A stretch of 6,488 nucleotides of DNA. Origin: Gammaproteobacteria bacterium. GTDB taxonomy: Bacteria > Pseudomonadota > Gammaproteobacteria > Pseudomonadales > Oleiphilaceae. Made by a program: the position numbers and the translations under genes. Location of the stretch: NCBI GenBank assembly GCA_003695085.1, contig RFIV01000255.1:1-6488 (forward strand), given 5' to 3'. Positions 1 through 4,624 of the stretch are shown piece by piece. The notes under the pieces are model-generated. The model did not search any database. It was not told the origin of the DNA and saw nothing but the letters and a program-made list of their open reading frames with translations. Each line of letters starts with the position of its first letter. Positions within the stretch are counted from its first letter, which is position 1.

Positions 1-595
1 GAGCAACCTCATGATTGCCCAGCTTCAGGGAGAGCTTCAGGATACAGACTCCACATTGCAGCAAAGCGGAAACGAGGTGGCGCGGCAGCTCAAGTTTCTT
101 GACAGTGAAATGCGCAAGCTGTGGGATGTTTCAAACAAGCGCAACAAGAAGTGGATTCAGGATGCCCAAAACGACATCAAGCAACTCCGGCAGGGCGCGC
201 GAAGCCTGAAAGGTGAAGTTCAGTCGCTCGAGAAGCTGCTGGTGTCTCAGGCGCAGTCTCTCGAGCAGGTTCAGACCGACACCTCTGCACAATCTGTGCG
301 GTTGGCGGCACTGGATGAAGTGTTGATGCAGACCAGTGAAACGGTCAATGGCCTGCTGTCGGGACTGGCCAAGGTGGAGGAGCGCCTGAAGTCGGCAGAA
401 AGTGCATTGTCCGGCCAGGAAAAAACCATGGAGACGCTGGCCGGCAGGCTGAAGGAGACGGGTGACCGGCTCAGCCGGATGCAGGAGCAGCTGAATGTCG
501 TGGACAAGGCGCGCCAGCAGCTGGTCAGCCGATACGTCACCCTGGACAAACGGGTGTCCGCCCTGGAGAAAGCGTCGCGCGCAAAGGCCCAGTAA
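1..595 (+). CDS. Coiled-coil protein of unknown function, 5' end outside window
   Basis: The reading frame is open from the left edge (first full codon at base 2) to a TAA at 593-595, so this is the C-terminal part of a gene or a gene starting at the ATG at 11. No in-frame stop lies upstream of that ATG and no clear Shine-Dalgarno site fits in the ten bases before it, so a start outside the window is more likely. About 197 residues are visible. They are nearly all predicted alpha-helix with heptad-like spacing of Leu, Val and Ala, many Gln, Glu, Lys and Arg, and almost no Gly or Pro. The most distinctive stretch is DSEMRKLWDVSNKRNKKW (residues 31-48 counted from the ATG), aromatic and basic inside an otherwise generic coiled coil. 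Coiled-coil composition gives weak similarity to SMC-like ATPases, but no Walker motif is visible. No transmembrane segment or signal peptide is visible in this part; one could lie upstream. Function unknown. It is convergent with the next gene, with 16 bases between the stops. Confidence 0.85.
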   Translation, partial: SNLMIAQLQGELQDTDSTLQQSGNEVARQLKFLDSEMRKLWDVSNKRNKKWIQDAQNDIKQLRQGARSLKGEVQSLEKLLVSQAQSLEQVQTDTSAQSVRLAALDEVLMQTSETVNGLLSGLAKVEERLKSAESALSGQEKTMETLAGRLKETGDRLSRMQEQLNVVDKARQQLVSRYVTLDKRVSALEKASRAKAQ

Positions 596-611
596 TCAGT
601 AACCGGGCCGT

Positions 612-1106
612 TTATCGCCCGACTGAGTTGAGCTGCGTGTTCTGGATGTCCTGTGTCAGAAAGGTCGGTACAATGCGGACATCCACAAACTCTCTGAACA
701 AGATAGCTGCATTGATTGCACTGTCCTGTTGCGCGGTCATCGCCGCATCATCCGCCATCGGATCACTAATTTGAGTCAGTTCACGCTCCGCAGCACTCAC
801 TTCAGGTCCCCCCGCTGCCGGTGGTGTGAACAAGCCAGGAACGAAGATGTCGGCCAATTGAGGGTTCGTGAGCAAGCGGGCGGGAATTCGGTTGGCCTCT
901 TCAGGATCCTGTGACAGGTCAATATAGTCCGGCAACCCGGAGAAGGTAATGCTTACACTTTGCCCGGATTCGTCGACCCACTCCGCCTGGGCTTCATCCT
1001 TCGCAGCGGCCTCTTCCACGCCCTCGGCCGGAGCATGCCCGGCGAGCAGCATGGTTGCTGCGATCAGCGTATATAAAGCGTTTTGTCTTATCCCGACCTT
1101 TCTCAT
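612..1106 (-). CDS. Small secreted acidic protein of unknown function
   Basis: This is a 164-residue protein starting with ATG at 1106-1104 and ending with TAA at 614-612. A good Shine-Dalgarno site (GAGGA on the minus strand, 1118-1114) lies 7 bases before the ATG and supports both the gene and this start. The N-terminus is a typical Sec signal peptide: basic residues (MRKVGIR), a hydrophobic core over about residues 10-23, and a cleavage site APA-EG after residue 27. There is no lipobox Cys. The mature part of about 137 residues is acidic, Ala- and Pro-rich, has no Cys and no obvious catalytic motif, and should be periplasmic or exported. Segments that look ordered include VSITFSGLPDYIDLS and ILFREFVDVRIVPTFL. 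I do not recognise the family. It is convergent with the coiled-coil gene and divergent from the lipoprotein gene. The signal peptide, ribosome binding site and lack of a competing gene on the other strand argue that it is real. Confidence 0.8.
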   Translation of the reverse strand: MRKVGIRQNALYTLIAATMLLAGHAPAEGVEEAAAKDEAQAEWVDESGQSVSITFSGLPDYIDLSQDPEEANRIPARLLTNPQLADIFVPGLFTPPAAGGPEVSAAERELTQISDPMADDAAMTAQQDSAINAAILFREFVDVRIVPTFLTQDIQNTQLNSVGR

Positions 1107-1302
1107 GACTCAGTCCTCTTTCGCCCGGGCTCGACGAGCCTGAACGCGGTCCCCACACACATAAGCTGGCTTTTGTAATTTTATGTGACGCCATCTGATC
1201 CCACCTTAGCACGATTTCAGCCGAAAGAAATACGCCTCGTGTCATACTTTTGCGTGCGCTATCGTGCATCGTTCACATTTTGCTGCCGCCCCTCTGGCAT
1301 GC

Positions 1303-1336
1303 GTTTGTAATCCTGTGTTTCATCGCGTGACAAACA
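1303..1336. repeat. Overlapping inverted repeats upstream of the lipoprotein gene
   Basis: GTTTGT at 1303-1308 is matched by its reverse complement ACAAAC at 1330-1335. Nested in it, TGTTT at 1316-1320 is matched by AAACA at 1332-1336, giving a 21-base dyad. It lies about 80 bases before the lipoprotein start and could be an operator. The arms are short and chance occurrence is quite possible. Confidence 0.25.
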
Positions 1337-1402
1337 GTGCGCCAGGTCGCATCCCCGATTTTCACATGGATGTACCATTAGAGGGGATGACGATAAAACA
1401 AC

Positions 1403-1407
1403 AGAGG
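1403..1407 (+). promoter_or_regulatory. Ribosome binding site of the lipoprotein gene
   Basis: AGAGG lies 8 bases before the ATG at 1416. It fixes this start, which places the hydrophobic segment and lipobox correctly for a lipoprotein signal peptide. Confidence 0.7.
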
Positions 1408-1415
1408 CACCAGCC

Positions 1416-2270
1416 ATGAGTCCATTTCACCTGCGTACATTGTTATCAGCACTCATGATATTGATGGCCGTGCAGATCAGCGGCTGCAAGATTTACCAGT
1501 CCATCGGTAAAAGCGTGGGGGGCTTTGTGCACCCTGTGACAGGCCAGTACTTTGTACACATCCCGAATACAGAGTGGAAGCAGGACAAGGAAGCACTCAT
1601 CTATATCTATCGCCCGGCTTCGGAATGGGCGAATGACGAAATCGAGTCCCCCAGCGTATATGTGGATGACAATCACTATCTGAACTTGCGCAGTGGTGCT
1701 TACACCTGGCTGGCCGTGTCTCCCGGCACCCGACATATCGCCATGCGACGTCCACTTCTGGGGCTGGAGCAGCTGGATCATATCGCACTGGATCTGATCG
1801 TTGATCAGGAGCTTGAAGTCGAGGCAGGCAAGGTCTATTACTTGCGCTATTCCGAGGTTGACGAGCCGGAGCTGAACCCGGAACTGCCGTCCGATGACCC
1901 TTGGCAGAAGGGCGATCTCAGATTGGTCAGTAATGGCCAGGCCTTGCATGAAATTGTGGATACGCGCTTTCTGAACAGTGACATGCTTGCACCCAACCAT
2001 GCTGCTGCGAGCATTGTCGCAGACAATATAGCGTATGATTTTGAGCGCCGTCAGCAGGCCATTGAAGAGGCTCGCGCGGAGGAACTGGCCGCGCTCAAGG
2101 CTTCAGGCCACTATCGTTCCGGCAACTGGTGGTGCCTTTATCTATGCGGGGGCGGGCCCACCAAGAGGCTTGAAGCGGACAAGCAGATGAAGCAGCTTGA
2201 AAAGGAAATTGTACAATATGAGCTGGAACTTGCTGCCAGCAAACCGTCTCCATGGTGGCAGTTCTGGTAA
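1416..2270 (+). CDS. DUF2846-like outer-membrane lipoprotein
   Basis: This 284-residue protein has a lipoprotein signal peptide: Arg7 and a hydrophobic core, then the lipobox ISGC with the lipidated Cys at residue 24. The following Lys is not an inner-membrane retention signal, so outer-membrane sorting by Lol is expected. Residues about 58-145 resemble the DUF2846 fold: a strand ALIYIYRP at 60-67, then VYVDDNHY (81-88), a Gly-Ala-Tyr turn, and SPGTRHIAMRR (102-112), which matches the family's Pro-Gly-x-His-like element. A later strand AGKVYYLRYS (137-146) fits as well. The C-terminal third is different: a helix at about 207-230, a short aromatic and Cys segment NWWCLYLCGGG (237-247), another charged helix at about 250-274, and an aromatic end WWQFW. 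The family has no assigned function that I know of. The gene is followed by a small gene 47 bases downstream and then gloA, with no terminator seen between them, so co-transcription is likely. The family call rests on pattern only. Confidence 0.85.
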   Translation: MSPFHLRTLLSALMILMAVQISGCKIYQSIGKSVGGFVHPVTGQYFVHIPNTEWKQDKEALIYIYRPASEWANDEIESPSVYVDDNHYLNLRSGAYTWLAVSPGTRHIAMRRPLLGLEQLDHIALDLIVDQELEVEAGKVYYLRYSEVDEPELNPELPSDDPWQKGDLRLVSNGQALHEIVDTRFLNSDMLAPNHAAASIVADNIAYDFERRQQAIEEARAEELAALKASGHYRSGNWWCLYLCGGGPTKRLEADKQMKQLEKEIVQYELELAASKPSPWWQFW

Positions 2271-2317
2271 ATGATGCATCGGGTATCCTTTTTCAAGATG
2301 ATGGAGAGAGTCTCACC

Positions 2318-2500
2318 ATGAGCAAGGAAACTGGCACTTCACCATTTTTGAACTGGCTGGAGCAAGGTACTCGTTATACACTGGAGGCGCTTTCTCGTGT
2401 CAATCGCGAACTTGCGGAACGCGCCATACCCGAAAGCAGGCGCCCATCCGTTGAAGCATTACGTGAGAAGCAGGGTTCTCCAGGACGAACAGAAGGCTGA
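2318..2500 (+). CDS. Small 60-residue protein of unknown function upstream of gloA
   Basis: ATG at 2318 is preceded by GGAGAG (2303-2308) with a 9-base spacer, and the frame ends with TGA at 2498-2500. The same frame stays open up to an ATG at 2252 inside the lipoprotein gene, but that start has no ribosome binding site and would add 22 residues that look like unselected sequence. The 60-residue product begins MSKETGTSPFLNWLEQ. It is predicted to be a long amphipathic helix over residues 9-36, a proline break, and a second short helix (43-52), with a Gly/Pro-rich tail. It has no signal peptide and no Cys, and should be cytoplasmic. It ends 5 bases before the gloA start, and the gloA ribosome binding site lies within its last codons, which suggests translational coupling. 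I do not recognise the family. Confidence 0.65.
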   Translation: MSKETGTSPFLNWLEQGTRYTLEALSRVNRELAERAIPESRRPSVEALREKQGSPGRTEG

Positions 2501-2505
2501 CACAT

Positions 2506-2889
2506 ATGCGCATTCTCCATACCATGATCCGCGTGGTGGATCTGGACGCTTCCATCCGTTTCTATACCGAGGTGCTTGGCATGCGGTGCCTGCGCCGTCA
2601 GGATTATCCTGAAGGTCGCTTCACTCTCGCTTTCGTCGGTTACGATGATGAGTCCCGGTCTGCCGTCATCGAGTTGACCTGGAACTGGGATACAAACGAA
2701 TACGAGCATGGGAATGCTTTTGGTCATATCGCCATCGAGGTCGATGATGTCTACGCTGCCTGCGAGGCCATTCGTAGCCGGGGAGGAGAGGTAGTGAGAG
2801 ACGCCGGCCCCATGAAACACGGTACCACCATCATCGCGTTTGTGAAGGATCCGGACGGCTACATGATTGAATTGATTGGTAAAAAGTAG
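2506..2889 (+). CDS. gloA: Glyoxalase I (lactoylglutathione lyase)
   Basis: This enzyme isomerises the hemithioacetal of methylglyoxal and glutathione to S-D-lactoylglutathione in the cytoplasm, the first step of the glyoxalase detoxification route; glyoxalase II completes it. The 127-residue protein is very close to E. coli GloA over its full length (for example MRILHTMIRV, VLGM, LAFVGY, AVIEL, FGHIA, GTTIIAFVKDPDGYMIELI). All four metal ligands known from the E. coli enzyme are present at the same numbers: His5, Glu56, His74 and Glu122. The length and lack of insertions fit the short bacterial class that prefers nickel rather than zinc, which is an inference from family knowledge. The start is supported by AGAAGG at 2491-2496, 9 bases before the ATG and overlapping the end of the preceding small gene. 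The frame ends with TAG at 2887-2889. It is the last gene of a probable lipoprotein, small protein and gloA transcript. Confidence 0.97.
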   Translation: MRILHTMIRVVDLDASIRFYTEVLGMRCLRRQDYPEGRFTLAFVGYDDESRSAVIELTWNWDTNEYEHGNAFGHIAIEVDDVYAACEAIRSRGGEVVRDAGPMKHGTTIIAFVKDPDGYMIELIGKK

Positions 2890-2929
2890 CCAGATTGGTT
2901 GATATTCGTCCGTTTTGGCCGGTGCCGTG

Positions 2930-2946
2930 AAAAAAACGGAAAAAAA
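2930..2946 (+). promoter_or_regulatory. A-tracts acting as a likely UP element of the tRNA promoter
   Basis: Two A-runs (2930-2936 and 2941-2946) lie about 13 to 30 bases upstream of the -35 box, the usual place for UP elements bound by the RNA polymerase alpha subunit at rRNA and tRNA promoters. The role is inferred from position and composition. Confidence 0.5.
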
Positions 2947-2959
2947 CCGGGAAAGGGGT

Positions 2960-2987
2960 TTGACACCCGGAATTAAATCATTAAAAT
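2960..2987 (+). promoter_or_regulatory. Strong sigma-70 promoter of the tRNA-Val/tRNA-Asp unit
   Basis: A perfect -35 box TTGACA (2960-2965) and a five-of-six -10 box TAAAAT (2982-2987) are separated by 16 bases. The bases right after the -10 box (GCGCAGC) are GC-rich, as in stringently controlled stable-RNA promoters that are shut down by ppGpp and DksA. Transcription should begin near 2994, leaving a leader of about 24 bases before the first tRNA. Short arms CCGGG (2947-2951) and CCCGG (2966-2970) flank the -35 box. Confidence 0.85.
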
Positions 2988-3017
2988 GCGCAGCTCAATC
3001 AGGGACGTGATTGAAAC

Positions 3018-3093
3018 GGGTGGTTAGCTCAGCTGGGAGAGCATCTGCCTTACAAGCAGAGGGTCGGCGGTTCGATCCCGTCACCACCCACCA
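3018..3093 (+). tRNA. tRNA-Val (anticodon TAC)
   Basis: The full cloverleaf can be drawn: acceptor GGGTGGT (3018-3024) with ACCACCC (3083-3089), D-stem GCTC/GAGC, anticodon stem TCTGC/GCAGA with loop CTTACAA and anticodon TAC at 3051-3053, T-stem GGCGG/CCGTC (one G-T pair) with loop TTCGATC, discriminator A, and encoded CCA at 3091-3093. It is 76 bases long and close to E. coli tRNA-Val1. The UAC anticodon reads GUA and GUG, and GUU as well when modified. Confidence 0.98.
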
Positions 3094-3099
3094 ACAAGC

Positions 3100-3176
3100 G
3101 GAGCGGTAGTTCAGCTGGTTAGAATACCGGCCTGTCACGCCGGGGGTCGCGGGTTCAAGTCCCGTCCGCTCCGCCA
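3100..3176 (+). tRNA. tRNA-Asp (anticodon GTC)
   Basis: The cloverleaf is complete: acceptor GGAGCGG (3100-3106) with CCGCTCC (3166-3172), anticodon stem CCGGC/GCCGG with loop CTGTCAC and anticodon GTC at 3134-3136, T-stem GCGGG/CCCGT with loop TTCAAGT, discriminator G (typical of tRNA-Asp), and encoded CCA at 3174-3176. It is 77 bases long and starts only 6 bases after tRNA-Val, so both come from one precursor. No clear intrinsic terminator follows; only a pyrimidine-rich stretch is seen at 3177-3194. Confidence 0.98.
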
Positions 3177-3401
3177 CTTTATTCTCTTCTCCCCAACTTC
3201 GATGCAAGCGCTCTCCGTCAGGAGTTTGCTCAATCAGTCAGTCTGCCAATGTCAGCTTGTCTCGACCTGGAGAATTCGGTCGTCATTAATCTGCAACATC
3301 GATGTGACACCATGACGCGGGTGGGTCAGGGTGCGTCAACCCTTCATACGACGTTCATCAGACTGGCCCGTTTCTATTGCACATGAATGAGGACTCGATG
3401 T
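3177..3401. other. Intergenic region after the tRNA unit
   Basis: About 225 bases lack a convincing gene before the candidate small ORF at 3402. The region begins with a pyrimidine-rich tract where the tRNA transcript probably ends, and contains the inverted repeat at 3313-3338. No good sigma-70 promoter is recognisable on either strand. Confidence 0.5.
3313..3338. repeat. Inverted repeat TGACGC-N14-GCGTCA
   Basis: TGACGC (3313-3318) and its reverse complement GCGTCA (3333-3338) have centres 20 bases apart, about two helical turns. This would suit a dimeric regulator bound on one face of the DNA, or an RNA hairpin with a large loop. It lies about 65 bases upstream of the candidate small ORF. 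No matching copy was noticed elsewhere in the window. Confidence 0.3.
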
Positions 3402-3482
3402 ATGGAACTGGAAGACGAATGGTTGCTTGAATCGCAGCCTGCCAGCGAGAGTGACACGCAGGACGACGGTGTCGAGATGTAG
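3402..3482 (+). CDS. Candidate 26-residue highly acidic small protein
   Basis: ATG at 3402-3404 opens a 26-codon frame ending with TAG at 3480-3482. A good Shine-Dalgarno site GAGGA (3389-3393) sits 8 bases before it. An alternative in-frame ATG at 3387 would add five residues but has no such site. The product begins MELEDEWLLES. It has ten Asp or Glu and no Lys, Arg or His, so its net charge is about -10. It has no signal peptide or membrane segment. It is convergent with the AraC-family gene, with 9 bases between the two coding ends, and its stop codon overlaps an inverted repeat. Nothing is recognised by family. A frame this short with a good ribosome site can arise by chance, so it is only a candidate. 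Confidence 0.3.
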   Translation: MELEDEWLLESQPASESDTQDDGVEM

Positions 3483-3508
3483 CGAAACATCTCATTCGCG
3501 AGATATGT
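3474..3508. repeat. Alternating complementary segments at the convergent gene ends
   Basis: GAGATGT (3474-3480) pairs perfectly with ACATCTC (3487-3493) across a 6-base loop. The same ACATCTC can also pair with GAGATATGT (3500-3508) across another 6-base loop, with a two-base bulge. The two hairpins are mutually exclusive. They cover the stop codon of the AraC-family gene (3494-3492) and that of the candidate small ORF (3480-3482). No T-run follows on either strand, so it is not a classic intrinsic terminator. It may protect 3' ends or aid bidirectional termination. Confidence 0.45.
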
Positions 3509-4514
3509 GAAGTGCCCGGTAGGCTTTCGGACTGGTTCCGAACCAGCGTCTGAAGGCCCTGAAAAAAGCCGGGGGTGAGGTAAATCCCAGTCGATAGGCA
3601 ATTTCGCTCATGGTGTACCTGGTACTCTTGACGTAGGTTTCCGCCAGATCGCGCCTTACCTGATCCACTACCGCCTGAAAGGTGTAACCTTCGTCTGCCA
3701 GACGGCGACGCAGCGTCCAGGGAGACAGTCCCAGTTGCTCTGCCACTTCCTCAAAACGGGGCACACGTCCATTCATCAGCGGCAGCGTGGCCTTGATCAC
3801 CTTCTCCCGACATGCAATCTGCTCGTCCAGAGCCTGCAATGCCTGATAACAGAGCTGAACTGCCTCGTTATGCACCGCAGGGTTGTGGCTGGCCAAGGGG
3901 GTTTCGACCGCCCGCCGCCTGAATATCAGAGCGTTACGTTCTGCCCCGAAATGCACGGGGAAGGGCAGGTAATCTGCATACTGATCCTGATAGGCCGGCG
4001 CCGGGAATTCGATCTCTGCACGCACCACAAGATCATCCTGGCGGATCAGCTGTTGTGAAAGTGCATGCCAGCTTGCCAGTATGCAGTCCACCACAAACTG
4101 ATTGTACGCATTGTAAGGCGTCAGGGAGTAAAACTGGGCAATCCCTCTGCCGTCCTCCACAAGATACCGGCTATGACCGCGGCGGTTCTTGCTCCCCAGC
4201 CTTTCAAAGTTGATGGCCACGCTCATGGCCTGTCCCAGCGTCGGGGCCGAACAAGCGGCCAGGCCGACGGGGCCCAGATCAGACCATCTTAGTGCACTTC
4301 CCATGATCAGCCCGAGATGGGGAGTGCCAGTCAGTTCGATCAGGTCATGTCCGAGACGCATGAAACGCGGGATGCTGATGCGAACGCCTGCTTGTGCGCG
4401 TCTTTCGCGATCCAGTCCATACTGTACCAGTACAGGTTCGGGATCCTTGCCCAAGGTTTCAACCGCGCGCTGCATCAGCAGCACAAAACTGACGCTGATA
4501 TCACCCAGCTCCAC
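3492..4514 (-). CDS. AraC-family transcriptional regulator (Arabinose_bd-type N-domain)
   Basis: This is a DNA-binding regulator of the OruR-like AraC subgroup. From a GTG at 4514-4512 it has 340 residues. The longest frame starts at a TTG at 4538, but that has no ribosome binding site, while GAGG (4523-4520) lies 5 bases before the GTG and gives an N-terminus MELGDISVSFV. The N-terminal two thirds match the Arabinose_bd (PF12625) pattern, with landmarks HLGLIMGSALRWSDLGPVGLA and the region around FPVHFGAERNALIF. The C-terminus has the two helix-turn-helix motifs: VAEQLGLSPWTLRRRLADEG (257-276) and SEIAYRLGFTSPPAFFRAF, followed by the signature RRWFGTSPKAYR near residue 333. The stop is TGA at 3494-3492. 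It is divergent from fadH across about 110 bases, so control of fadH and of itself, in response to a fatty-acid-related effector, is plausible but inferred. The effector cannot be read from the sequence. Confidence 0.95.
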   Translation of the reverse strand: MELGDISVSFVLLMQRAVETLGKDPEPVLVQYGLDRERRAQAGVRISIPRFMRLGHDLIELTGTPHLGLIMGSALRWSDLGPVGLAACSAPTLGQAMSVAINFERLGSKNRRGHSRYLVEDGRGIAQFYSLTPYNAYNQFVVDCILASWHALSQQLIRQDDLVVRAEIEFPAPAYQDQYADYLPFPVHFGAERNALIFRRRAVETPLASHNPAVHNEAVQLCYQALQALDEQIACREKVIKATLPLMNGRVPRFEEVAEQLGLSPWTLRRRLADEGYTFQAVVDQVRRDLAETYVKSTRYTMSEIAYRLGFTSPPAFFRAFRRWFGTSPKAYRALHISRE

Positions 4515-4624
4515 ATCGGCCTCGCAAAATGGTATCAAATTGTCATCTGATGATATTGGCGTTGAACGCGCAATGCACTAGTTTTGTACCCATCCCATAC
4601 TAACAGAACAATGGAGATTGCCTG
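4515..4624. promoter_or_regulatory. Shared regulator/fadH control region with two short palindromes
   Basis: This divergent region should hold both promoters. Two perfect 11-base palindromes with a single central base are present: TCATC-T-GATGA (4543-4553) and GCGTT-G-AACGC (4559-4569), with centres 16 bases apart. Possible fadH promoter parts are TTGAAC (4562-4567), inside the second palindrome, with TGTACC 17 bases on, and CATACT (4596-4601); neither is strong. Weak core elements next to palindromes suit an activator-dependent or repressible promoter, but this is inference. Which protein binds is unknown. Confidence 0.4.
4613..4616 (+). promoter_or_regulatory. Ribosome binding site of fadH
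   Basis: GGAG lies 8 bases before the ATG at 4625, supporting this start. Confidence 0.75.

Larger units (their letters stand above)
1107..1415. other. Divergent intergenic region between two exported-protein genes
   Basis: About 310 bases separate the starts of the minus-strand secreted protein and the plus-strand lipoprotein. I find no credible gene here: the open frame reaching 1269 on the minus strand is only a different-frame overlap of the secreted-protein gene. The region must hold promoters for both genes, but no sigma-70 site stands out. Weak candidates are TAAAAT on the minus strand near 1180 and TACCAT at 1373-1378 on the plus strand, neither with a good -35 element. Inverted repeats occur at 1303-1336 and are listed separately. 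Confidence 0.6.

Noticed and set aside
604..621. CGGGC-N8-GCCCG hairpin between the convergent first two genes
   Set aside because: The stem is only 5 base pairs and no T-run follows on either strand, so it does not qualify as an intrinsic terminator.
994..1269. A 91-residue minus-strand frame starting upstream of the secreted protein
   Set aside because: It overlaps the secreted-protein gene in another frame; that gene has the signal peptide and the ribosome binding site.
1446..2000. A 184-residue minus-strand frame
   Set aside because: It is antisense to the lipoprotein gene, has no ribosome binding site noted and shows no protein-like pattern.
2252..2317. Upstream ATG extending the 60-residue gene into the lipoprotein gene
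   Set aside because: No ribosome binding site precedes it, and the start at 2318 has one at proper spacing.
2374..2820. A 148-residue minus-strand frame
   Set aside because: It is antisense to the small gene and gloA; the gloA frame is certain from its four metal ligands.
2909..2940. Inverted repeat TCCGTTTT...AAAACGGA after gloA, considered as its terminator
   Set aside because: The loop is 16 bases and the plus strand continues with A-residues instead of a T-run. The A-tracts are better explained as an UP element of the tRNA promoter.
2995..3207. A 70-residue minus-strand frame containing phrases such as RTGLEPATPGV and VTGSNRRPSACKADALPAE
   Set aside because: It is the antisense of the two tRNA genes. 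This is a well-known spurious protein in databases, produced by translating tRNA genes backwards.
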